A stretch of DNA of 64,000 nucleotides from assembly GCF_036884655.1 (NCBI RefSeq), contig NC_088356.1, forward strand, positions 11,886,001-11,950,000. Direction: 5' to 3'. Position 1 is the stretch's first letter. Every line of letters begins with the position of its first letter. Position numbers and translations under genes: made by a program. Shown here piece by piece: positions 34,861-47,489 of the stretch. The notes beneath the pieces were generated by a model. The model saw only the letters and a list, made by a program, of their open reading frames with translations, was not told the origin of the DNA and made no database searches. The DNA comes from Musa acuminata AAA Group. Lineage: Eukaryota > Streptophyta > Magnoliopsida > Zingiberales > Musaceae.

Positions 34861-35731
34861 TTTCGATAAGGTCTCGGGCGTTCGCCTAGGCGCTCGGGCG
34901 CTCGCTAATCTCCCAGGCAGTGCGCTTCAAACAGGCACCGCTTGGGTGCTCGCCCGAGCCCAGGCGCTAGGCGCTTCGGGCGAGCGCCTGGGTTAACCAA
35001 GGCGACCGAACCAAGATTTTAGGTCTGGTTCGGTCCTGGTTCGGTCTATGATGGTTAGTTGGTTCAATCGAACCAACTAAAACTGATATAAGTGATAACC
35101 GAACCCTAACCCTCGCTGTTGCCGATCCCGATCTTGCTGCTCGCCACTGTCGCTACTCGCAAACGCTGCCGCTGTCGCCGCTCCTGCTCCCGCTCCCGCT
35201 GTCGTTGCTCGTTGCTGTCGCTACTCGCAAACGCTGCCGCTCGCGCCTCCCGCTGCTCGCCGCTCCCACTCCTGCTCCTGCTGTCGCTGCTCGCAAATGC
35301 TGTCGCTGTCGCCGCTCGCGCCTCCTGCTGCTCGCCGCTGCCGCTTCCTCTTTTCTCAGTCAACAGGCTCATCACCCCTTTACACTTCCTTTTAACAGTA
35401 TACGTATACTGTATACTGTTAATATTATTAAGTTTATTTGAAATGATTAATTTTCAATACTGTTAATAGATTAATAATATATTATTTTGATTTTAATACT
35501 ATTAATTTTTATTTATTTGAAACTTTTTGTTAATGTGACATTGTGATTTTGTATCTTAGATTTTCTTAATTTAATAGCATATTTTTATTTAAAATTTTAA
35601 ATAATTATATTTATTAATTATATTATATATTTTTATATTTTAGTGTCTTGCTTCGCTCGGGCGAGCGCCTAGCGCCTCGGGCGTTTTTGGACCTTGGCGC
35701 CTTTTGGCGCCTAGCGCTTTTAAAATCACTG
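34861..35731 (-). mobile_element. hAT-like non-autonomous element, copy 2
   Basis: About 871 bp, opposite in orientation to copy 1. The right end (GGCGCCTAGCGCTTTTAAAATCACTG) is the complement of copy 1's left end. The left part has the same CTCGGGCG repeats, the same GGTTC-ATCGAACCAACTAAA segment and the same GCTGTCGCC-type low-complexity interior. The left boundary is approximate, and the TSD is not clean (only CCTTT is shared). It lies between the copia RNase H remnant and the polypurine tract. Confidence 0.7.
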
Positions 35732-35859
35732 CCTTTGACTTGGAATGAAAAATTGGGTTCTTACACAAATGGATGGCGCTCTAGCTATCACAATACACCA
35801 CATAGTTTTCTTGATTTAGCCTCAATTCTTGTAAGAATTCTTTCATCTACAACATTTAT

Positions 35860-38800
35860 TTGCAAACCTCTGTAGCAGCGATATATTTTGCCTCTATGGT
35901 GGAGAGAGCAATGTATCTTTGCAATCTGGATTGTCATGACATAGCTCGCCCTGCAAAAGTAAGTACAAAACTTGATATGGACTTCCTCGTATTAATATCT
36001 CTTGCCATATCTGCATTTGTATAACCTGTTAACATATGTGGTTCACCTCCAAAGCTTAAACAAACTTTAGAGCTCCCTCTGAGATATCTAAAGATCCACT
36101 TCACTGCTGCCTAATGCTCTTTACTTGGATTTGCAAAAAATCTGCTAGGAACACCTACTGCATATGTGATGTCCGACCTCGTACATACCATCGCGTACAT
36201 TAAACTTCCAATTGCTGAAGCATAAGGAATATTTTGCATTTTCTCCTCATCACTTGACGGACTCTGCTTTGAACACAACTTGAAGTAACTTGAAAGGGGA
36301 GAACCAACTGTCTTTGTATTGCTCATACTGAACCTTTCCAATACCTTTTCGATGCATTTATCTTGTGACAGCCAAATCTTCTTGCTTTTTCTATCACGGG
36401 AAATCTACATGCCCAATATTTGCTTTGCTAGCCCCATGTCCTTCGTTGCAAAGTACTCACTCAGTTCCTTTTTCAACTTGTCAATTTTAGACATATCTTT
36501 CCCAAGGATAAGCATATCATCAACATAAAGTAAGAAATCCTTACCAAACCATTTGATGTATAAACAATGATCTAAAGTTGTTGTTTTGTATCCATTTTCA
36601 GTCATAAATAAATTAAACTTTCTGTACCACTGTCTTGGAGCGTGCTTCAACCCATACAAGCTCTTCCTCAACTTGCAAACGAAATTTTCTTTACCTTTAA
36701 CTTTGACGCCTTCTGGCTGCTCCATATAAATTTCCTCCAAATCACCATGAAGGAAAGTTGCCTTCACATCTAACCGCTCAACTTCCAAGTCCAAGAGCAG
36801 CAATACTAAGAGCAACACGAATAGAAGATGTTACGGTAAGTAACCTTTTTAGCCGTGACCTCGGGGTCGACCCGGCTGGTTCAGGGCTCCGAATGACTGG
36901 GATCAGACGTGGCTCCCCTTGGGGCGTTGTGGTAGCTGAGGTAGGAGATATGGCTGGAAAGTTCCGCGACGCCGGAAGGATCCAGCAGCGGCCGAATACC
37001 TGCACACAGGTCGGGTCGGTAGCTCGGCCCGACCCCTCCGACGATCAAGTGAGCGATGGCGGAGAGGAGTTTTGAGTGAGATTGTCCCCCCCTCCGTCCG
37101 TTGGGAGGCAGGGGGTGTTTATAAGTGAGCTTGACGTTACCTGATGTGCCATCCCATCGAAGCAGGGTCGTACCTCTGATGGCGTCTGTTGTCGTCGTGG
37201 GCGTTGCGTGGGAGACCGAGCTGCCGCAGGGTATGGGGTGTCAGTCAGCGCCTTCCCCTGCCTCGGCCGGTTACGAGGGGTCAGCCGAGGAGGTCGTTTG
37301 GGTACGGTGGGTGAGGGTGCGTGTCGCGTCGTTGTTAATGCACGTTCTGGGGCAGTGTGCCGCACAGGGTGCCCGATGTGGGGGGTGTATTACGTCAAAT
37401 CCGGGGTGCTATGTCAAATCATTTTTTTACCCCTGCTAGAAGATATTTTAACAACAGGAGAAAAAATCTCTTTAAAGTCAATACCTTTCTTTTGACTCAA
37501 AGTCTTTCACAACCAATCTAGCTTTGTACTTTAGTTGAGAACAATGTTCTCGAGTCTTCAACTTGAAAACTCACTTGTTCTTCAAGGCCTTCATTCCCTT
37601 TGGTAATTGCACCAAATTATATGTGGTTCTTTTGTAGAGCATCCATCTTTTCCTGCATAGCAACTAATCACTTTTTTTTTCTGCTTACTTTCAACTGCCT
37701 CGTGGTAACTCTCTGGTTCATTTGCATCAGTAAGCATCACATAAGATCTTCTCAATTGAGGTTCTATGGGAAGTTGCTCCCCAACTTCTTCTTGCTCAAC
37801 ATGCCCTACAGGTAGATCAACATCGGACTCCACCATCTTCTTGCACATCTCCCTCATCACCTTGATATATTGGAGGAGTAACTGGGTCACAATCTATTAA
37901 TCCTCCTGCAGAAGTCTTGGCTGGTGTCTCCTTCAAATCCTCCAAGGTTTGATCCTTAAAGAAGATCATCTCTCTTCTTCTAAACACCTTTTGTTTTTCT
38001 GGACCCCAAAGCCTATAACCAAATTGATCATATGAGTAGCCAAGAAAAATATATTCTTTTTGTCTTACCATCTAGCTTGGACCTCTTAATGTCTCGAATG
38101 TGTGCAAATGCACGACAGCCAAACACTCTCAAATGCCTACAGGAAACATCTTTCCCTGACCATAATGCTTGACCATAATGCTCTGCAACATCACCATCTA
38201 AGGTTGTAGAGGGTGATAAGTTGATTACGTCAATTGCAGTTCTCAAAGCCTCATCACAAAACTTTTTGGTTAGCTTGGCCTGTAAAAGCATACATCTGAT
38301 CTTTTTCATGATGGTGTGGTTCATCCTTTCTGCAATTGCATTATGCTGAGGTGTACCAGGGACTATCTTCTCATGTTGGATGCCATGTGATATACAATAA
38401 TCATCAAACAATCTTATGTACTCGCCACCATTATTTGATCTTATGCATTTCAATTGTTTTTCTGTCTCTCTTTTAAACTCTAGCATGAAACTCTTTGAAA
38501 ACATTAATAACTTGATCTTTGGTTTTCACAGCATAGGCCCAAACTTTCATTGAAAAATTATTTATAAAAGTGACAAAATAAAATGCACCACTGATACTAG
38601 GAACATTAACAGATCCACTAGGAGTTTTTATCCTTAAGTGATCATATACATCTGTATAAACACGGTCTAAGGCATGCATTTTTCTAGACAAAGAAAGACT
38701 AGCAAATGAAACTCTGTGTTGTTTACCAGCCAAACAATCAATACAAGGGTTCAGACGTATACCTCTGAAGTCTGGCAATACCTCTATCTTGGAAAGAACT

Positions 38801-40045
38801 TTCAGTCTCTTCTCGCTCATGTGTCCCAGTCGCCAATGCCATAATTTCATGCTGAAGTCTTTTTCTGTGGCATTTAGTTGCTCACCACAAGCTTTGACTT
38901 GCAATCTGCACAAAGTATGACATTTCTTCTCACTAGCCATAATAAGAGAGACCTTACTGAGTTTCCATTGCGCTATGTAAAATCTGTTATCAAAGTTTTC
39001 ATCATCTAGGCTTCCAACTGAAATTAAATTCAACCTCAAGCCAACCACATGCCTCACATCTTTAAGCACTAACTTGCAGCCAAGGTTGGTCTTTATATGG
39101 ATATCACTTATCCCAATGATGTTTGTCATACCATAGTTGCTCATATTTATAACACCAAAATTTTCAGACTTGTAGGTAGCAAAGAACTCTCTCCGTGGTG
39201 TAGCATGATAAGAAGCACCTGTATCAATCACCCATTCGAGATCTTAACACAAAAAAAAAAATATCATTAGAAGTAAACAAAATCAAATAATTACCACCTT
39301 GCACTGTAGCTGTGGTATTATTTTTTAACTTTGTAGGCTCCACTTCTTTTTCTTTTTTCTTACTCTTCTTAGGTTGTTTGTATTGATTCTTGTAATGTCT
39401 TTTCTCACCACAATTGTAACAAACAATTTCTTGTTCTTGACTTGCTTTTACCTATGCGTGATTCGCTTCTATCCTTGGATTTTGACATTCCTCTATTATC
39501 TGAGATAAGTGCTTGTGAATCAATCTGAGGTGTTGCTGAATTCTTTCTTCTCAACTCCTCCTTCAACTAACTATTTGTTACTTGGCTCATAGTGACAACA
39601 CCATCAAGTGTAGAATTACTAAGGGAAACTGCTAGCGTCTACTAACTTTTTGGCAATGAACTGAGAAGTAACAATGCCTGTAACTCATCATCAAGAGATA
39701 TTTTCATAGATGATAACTGGTTAGTGATACTTTACATTTCATTTAAATATTCAGCAATAGAAGCGCCATCTTTATATTTCAGGTTCACAAGTTTTCTGAT
39801 CAAGAAAATTCTGTTGTCATTCGTTTTTCTTTAGTACCTTGCATTTCAACTGTTTTTCGGTCTAACCTCTTCCACTCATCATTTGTCATAGTTGTGGCTT
39901 TTGCATTATCCTCTTGCAAAGGTCCATACAAATCTTTACAATACAAGAGATCTTCCATTCTTGGTTTCCATATCATCCAATTGTTTCCGATTAAGCTAAT
40001 CATGCGAGAAACACTACCAGTCTCCATGTTCGAATACAAAATTAA
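35860..40045 (-). pseudogene. Copia Gag-Pol polyprotein remnants
   Basis: Read right to left: Gag N-terminus (39800-40039, WMIWKPRMEDLL); a zinc-knuckle remnant near 39390-39430; protease (MIDTGASYHATP) at about 39231; the integrase HHCC region (LWHWRLGHMS ... CIDCLAGKQ) and core (GGEYIRLFDDYC, PGTPQHNAIAERMN) to about 38028; reverse transcriptase (DVKATFLHGDL, SLYGLKHAPRQWY, LLYVDDMLIL) at 36405-36780; and RNase H pieces at 35870-36341. Integrase and reverse transcriptase are in different frames, with stops and deletions between them. A solo LTR splits the start of reverse transcriptase. The product is not functional. Confidence 0.85.
36829..37438 (-). mobile_element. Solo LTR (gypsy-like) inside the copia reverse transcriptase
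   Basis: A 610-bp GC-rich insertion flanked by GAAGA (36824-36828 and 37439-37443). On the minus strand it ends TTACCGTAACA and starts TAGCAGGGGTAA, where the expected TG may have mutated to TA. It has a minus-strand TATA box (TATAAACACCC near 37120), followed by TCACTTGATCGTCGGAGGGG, a phrase usual in monocot gypsy LTRs. No internal region remains, so it is a solo LTR. Confidence 0.7.
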
Positions 40046-40061
40046 ATGCCACCAAAACCTT

Positions 40062-40073
40062 GCTCTGATACCA
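40062..40073 (-). other. Primer-binding site of the copia element
   Basis: The minus strand reads TGGTATCAGAGC, a perfect tRNA-Met type site two bases from the 5' LTR. Confidence 0.85.
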
Positions 40074-40075
40074 GT

Positions 40076-40855
40076 TGATGGGATAAAAAGAGAATTTTGT
40101 ATACGAACAAATACATGTAGGTCGTAACACGTAGCGGAATTAAATGAAAATCACAATTAAATAGGACACCAAGATTTACGTAGAAAACCCCTCCAACATG
40201 AAAAGTAAAAACCACGGGACAAGCCAGAGAAAATCCACTATAAGAATAATGAATATACAAATATTAGAGTCTCTTGCCCAAAACCTAAGCAACAATCACA
40301 AGAGAATAATTGGGATACAAGGATTACGTCACTGTGCACAATATCTAAAATCTCCCCAAATGATCACAGCAAAAATCCACTGTAAATCTGATCTAACCTA
40401 AGATGGGAATACTGCCTAGATGATTGAGAATAGCCTCTCTCCATTGTCCTTGTCTTCCCTAGCCGCCACACCTCTTGGTTAAAAGAGTTAGGGTTTAGGT
40501 CAAAAGAGAAAGGGTTTAGGTCAAAAGAGAAAGGGTTTTAATCATGGTATGTAATTTCGAATGGTACCACCCGGTACGGGCGGTACGTACCGGTCCGATG
40601 GCATATCGGTACGCGGACCGCCCGCTACCGGACAGACCATGCTACAGTGCTACAATAAGAGGAAATCGCTCGATAAGCCCTAGTGTACCGTTCGGTACGC
40701 CCTGATGTACCACTCGGTATGTCGGTACCGTACCGTACCGAGCCAACCTCGAAACACTGGTACGGTACAGTATTACATACCTTAGTTTTAATAGCTATGG
40801 GCTATGGGTTATTAAAACCCACTATGGGCTGAACTAATGAGCCAAGTGCCCAACA
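40076..40855 (-). repeat. 5' LTR of the copia element, with MITE inside
   Basis: Matches 34167-34770. A 242-bp MITE plus its 8-bp duplication accounts for most of the extra length. A short tandem copy of AAAGAGAAAGGGTTTAGGTC precedes the MITE. Confidence 0.85.
40543..40784. mobile_element. GGTAC-rich foldback MITE (hAT-like)
   Basis: 242 bp with terminal inverted repeats GGTATGTAAT and ATTACATACC, and a perfect 8-bp TSD GTTTTAAT (40535-40542 and 40785-40792). The empty site is visible in the other LTR of the same element near 34695. The interior is dense in the self-complementary words GGTACC, GTAC and CGGTAC, so either strand could fold. It has no coding capacity. Confidence 0.85.
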
Positions 40856-40860
40856 CTAAT

Positions 40861-43800
40861 ATATGTATTATTAATATACCATACGATTTATCTATGTATA
40901 ATTAATACTTTTATGTGTTTGAGAAATACTTTTAAAGTAGATGATATCTCCAGTCATCTACAATAAATGCAGTAAATTTTTTTATGTATAGTTTCACATC
41001 TTAATCTTTTAAAGTGAGATTTTTTTTATATACATTGACATTGTTTTGGATTTTGTTTGGCTCGGAAGAACATGCTGATACAGAAGTTATAAATGCTTAA
41101 GCATATGTGATTGTACATAAAACAATGTCCACAAAAGAATATTACAGACCCCTTCAGTAATGCTTAGGTAACTAGTTATTTTGTCAAAATCTAATTTATA
41201 TAAATATATGTATCATCAACTAATGTTGTTCTTTCATATAATGCATGTTGGCATTTAATTTTCTTCAGTATAAATTCAGCCATTTTTTCTTAATATCATT
41301 GCATCTTTGGTTTGAGCTGGTCCTTTTTTTTACTTAGGTGCCTGTTAAGGATCTAATATTCTCGATGCTTCCCATAAGATGTCATAGGAGCAGCCGTATA
41401 GCTTGCATCAGACACTCTTCTGGTGAAAATTGGCAGGAGTGTGTGCCCTAGTGGATGCTTCTACAATTTCATCAGAAAGATTTATCTCCAAATGTATGTT
41501 TTCATGATATTGAAAGTTTTGCTTGAAAGGCAAGTGAAAGCTAGGTGGCATTCTGCAGTGCGTTGTCAATCCAGTACTGCCTAGAAGGCAATACTTTTGT
41601 TTGTCTTTAAGATGAAAAATCCAATTTTCCTGGCCCGGAACTAACCGAATTGTTGATCACATCATCGTAGATGGAACCAACTTATAGTTGATTTCCTTTA
41701 TCTGTGTCCTTCCTCCAATTTCTTCTATTCCAACAGTCTTTTGGACTACAGAAGCAATTATATTTTTAGTTGTCTCCTTGCATGTGTTTTTTTTTGTCCC
41801 ACTGATGGTATGTCTTATTCGGTATAATTCATGTAACATGTTCATTTGACTTTCTATTTATAATCATGAAAAGACCAAACATATTGATTTATTCTCTCTT
41901 TACATATTTGTGGATGAACATGTTGGCTGAAAGATTTATATAGTTCCGGCTGATAAGATCGTGTTTGATTGGCTAACCCTGTGGGTCCAGTAGTAGTAGG
42001 ATCTCACCACTCCTGCCATGGAGGACTCGAGTCAAACATGCATCAGTCTGTGTGATGTGTTTATTTTGGTAAGGATGGCTATGGCCAATGCATAGCTCTT
42101 GCAACATAGCTGATTAATAGATACAATACTCTTTGTCGTGGAAACTAAATTGCATCTGAAGCAATGAACTACAATTTCCTAAAATTTCAATCTGCTCTAT
42201 TGGTGATTTTTTTTTTTCTGTTGTGCTTATAGTAGCGGACAAAGTTGCATAGCTTATGGTTAGATGATGCTTTGCTAACATCTGTTGAGGATGAGCATTT
42301 AGACTATGGAGTGATTTGATGTCCGCATGCACATCATTATTCTTGGAGAGTTTTTATGCAGGGAAAATTCTGATGGACGGAAATTCTGGCATGCCGTAGA
42401 CAAGACCGAAGCTTTTTTTTGTATGAAGTTGGGGAGAATAGCATATTCTCAGTCATACTATCAGAACAAGATTTTGCATAAACACATGGAAGGTACAAAT
42501 TTGATCTGTGCCCTAACTTTGCTTCGTTCAATTATTTTTGCTGAGGCTGCATCGAAATTTCATTCAGACCTAACAGACCAGTGTGCCGCACATTATCGTT
42601 TAGTTTCCATGCTTGTGATCTGTATGCTGAGGCTTCTTGATTCTCATAAAGATGTCGTTATCAACTTGAGTTCTAATCCTTCATGCTGGGCATTTTGCTT
42701 CCGGTTGACATTTATTACATCTACTCCTTGTTCGAGTTGCAATATTATTATGACAACGAGTCTTCTTCTTTTTAGCTAAAAAAGAAAGCTTGCTTGCAGA
42801 GCTTGGATGTTCTTGTAACAATAAATATCTCCCGTGAATCCCGAGAGCATCCATGCACATTTTGTTTCTTTCTCTTTCTCGAGCCAAGTATCTCCATCAT
42901 TTTGTCAACCTTTAGGGTTTGGAATACTTCATTATCCGTCGCAGTCAATGGGTATGTTGTGTATACTCTTGTCGTGGTGCCGAAGATGAACTTTCGTCCA
43001 ATCCCTTCTTGATTGATTGCCTATAATAGTTGTGGGGTGGGATTTCCACTGCAGCAGCAGTCCGTTTTGAAGCCAGACCTTGTTTTTGTTGGTGGGGGAG
43101 TTGGGGAGGGCCACTTAGTTCTCAGTGGGTATAGGCTGAAGTATATATATCACGTTTGATCCAAGCTTTGCACTGCAAATTTGGAAACGTTTGATTCACG
43201 TTTGCACTAGTAATCTCATAATTTGTGGACTTGAAAGAACCCTCGTATGATGCATGATTGCCTGAAACTATAAAGAATAATAACTTATTTTTTTATCGTT
43301 CCCCTACCGTTTGGTATTTTTATGCCTAGAAACGGTCCCCCCACCCACCACTCACCCATCCATTACCAACTCCTCTCTCGGTGGTCACATCGCATGGCGT
43401 GTCCTTGGTGACATATTTAAATTGTCTGTTGACCCCAGACAGACGAGGTTAACTAAGGAATCATCGATTGATCCTTGTGAACCAAGCTTTCTTTCACTGC
43501 TAGCTGGGAAATGAACAGGCAAAATCTAAACCTTCCTGTCCCTCGCTAAAGACGACACTGGCGGTGGCGAGTGCTGCTTCTCATATTGTAAGCAGTTGAT
43601 GGCCCACAGTTTGACAGCCCTCCACTAGTCTTGCAGTAGTGTGGCTTGGTACACGAAATATCATAGCAACAATTTCACACCTAAACAATCCCTGAAGGAT
43701 TCAGATCACTTGTGGGGCAATAATTGAGGAAAGCAGCAACACATGGTGAGGACAAAGATGACATGAGAACCAAAGCTTGCAATTTAATATTTCAAGGCCA

Positions 43801-43909
43801 TCAGTACTCCCAACCTAAGTCCAAGGATCTGCAGAAAATCCAATCCTAACGAACACAAATGGAGTTCCAAGATGAATCGAACAAAATTCACCAACCACTC
43901 GTGAGAAGC
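40861..43909. other. Intergenic DNA between the copia element and RPL14
   Basis: No gene I can support. A segment starting near 41339 (after a pyrimidine run and CTTAG) is less AT-rich and could be a distal exon or UTR. A 150-codon open frame at 42327-42779 matches no family I know and has no signal or repeat, so it is not called. The last 400 bases would include the 3' flank of RPL14. Confidence 0.4.
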
Positions 43910-46100
<2,191 letters not shown>

Positions 46101-46260
46101 CTTGCGGGCGACACAGAGAGACAAGAGACCGAGAACGTCCGCCGCAGTCGATGGGAGCGAACAAACGGGACGGCAAAAAGGGGGATCGGCGGGTTCATAG
46201 ACGTATCAGTATATATCCAACCGTTAGGGGTTTTGATGCAGCTCCGGTGACCGTCCGATC
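46101..46260 (-). promoter_or_regulatory. RPL14 leader and core promoter
   Basis: On the minus strand a TATA-like TATATA lies at about 46210-46216, some 110 bases before the ATG. Just upstream, AAAACCCCTAA (about 46223-46233) resembles the telo-box AAACCCTA that is common in plant ribosomal protein promoters, with one extra C. Confidence 0.5.
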
Positions 46261-46800
46261 TAGGGCACAATGATCAGTACGGAAATGCCGCTGCCTCCGC
46301 TTATAATTCAAATTCAAATACAAATACAAATACGGATATTAATTACTTTTTGTATATAAATTTGGTCCAAAAGCAAATATTCATAACATTATTAATTATC
46401 ATTTAATATTTAAATGCCAATTCATAGACCTATTTTTCCGCCCGAATTCGTCTCGAATTTGATTTGAGCGAGTTTTGTGTCGAAAACTCGATCTGCTTCC
46501 ATATCTGATCGAGTCGGTTCGAGGCAATTTCTTGAACATCTCGAGTCATATATAAACCTAATCGAGACTTGAAGGTTTGATTCGAACCTTTCGGACCGGA
46601 CATCTATCTCGACGCATTACGTTTCTTACGATTCGTCGAACCGCCCAAGCGTCGTTATTGGAGAGATCATCGAGCACAATGTGGGACCTCTTCGTTTTAA
46701 ATTCTCCACGCGAACGTGGTGTCACGACGCCGCTATGATGCCTTTGTTTACACCCTCAAACACGACTCCTCGATTCCTTTCCCCGCATTGGTGTCGGCGA
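46261..46800. other. Shared intergenic region between RPL14 and GLTP
   Basis: The two genes diverge from this region. It includes an AT-rich part (46290-46430) and a mixed part. No ORF or repeat element seen. Confidence 0.6.
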
Positions 46801-47489
46801 TCCCTATAAATGCATAGCCTCCGATGCTCTTAGTCTGCTTGATCTGAGAGTCTGGGAGGAGGAGAACGAGAAGAGGCGGTTCCGTCGGAGAAATTTTCTG
46901 GGAGTCGGTTAGTTCTTGACAGATCACCCCCGAGAACTTGTCTTTTTCTTTCAGTTTGTCATTGGATCTGGAATAATGGTCGGATCTTTGGTAGTTCTTT
47001 TGATGTATCTGAAACAAAAGGATGGGATTCTTTAGAAGGATCTATGTAGGATCATGTAGATTAGCTTGTCTGAGATTGCTTTCTTATCCCTTTAATGCGT
47101 GCATTAGGTTTAAGCTCGTCGAGTCATTGATTCCTAACAAGATCTCAGATCGAGAACGGTGTGGTGCTTGATTCTGTTCTAACATTCTCTTATTTTGGTT
47201 GCTTTTTTTCCGGGACGATTTGTCATTTTGTGTGATCTTGAACATTTGAATGCTAGTTCTGATGGGCCGTGCTCGGCTGTTAGCAACCGTTCCACGAGTT
47301 TGCTTGGATTGGAATTTGATAGGATGATTCTGATATTTGGATCGGATCGGTTGCCTTTGTCACTAGTTAACGATCCGACGAGGTCTAGTATTGAGTTTGG
47401 GTTTTTTGCTTGTACCGATTGAGCAACATGCTGTTCTAAAGTTTTGTTTCTCGTGTGATTTTAATAGGTTGAAGAATCGGCGTGTAGAG
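46801..47489 (+). promoter_or_regulatory. GLTP core promoter and spliced 5' leader
   Basis: A TATA box (CTATAAATG) at 46804-46812 is followed by a purine-rich leader. A donor-like GTTAGT near 46916 and an acceptor (TTTTAATAG) ending at 47468 suggest a 5'-UTR intron, which leaves 21 bases before the ATG at 47490. Confidence 0.5.

Larger units (their letters stand above)
34167..40855 (-). mobile_element. Ty1/copia retrotransposon with three nested insertions
   Basis: Both ends are defined: TGATGGGATAAAAAGAG at the left end of each LTR, CCCAACA at the right end, and a perfect 5-bp TSD CTAAT (34162-34166 and 40856-40860). The primer site complement GCTCTGATACCA is at 40062-40073, and the polypurine tract complement (CCTCCCCCTTC) starts at 34772, so the element reads leftward. 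Gag, protease, integrase, reverse transcriptase and RNase H pieces are in normal copia order but broken. It is interrupted by a hAT-like element (34861-35731), a solo LTR (36829-37438) and a foldback MITE (40543-40784). Confidence 0.9.

Noticed and set aside
35106..35466. Frames of 89-115 codons on both strands in hAT-like copy 2
   Set aside because: The same low-complexity repeat as in copy 1; no domain.
42327..42779. 150-codon open frame downstream of the copia element
   Set aside because: No recognisable domain, AT-rich composition and no promoter or splice context; kept only as part of a low-interest finding.
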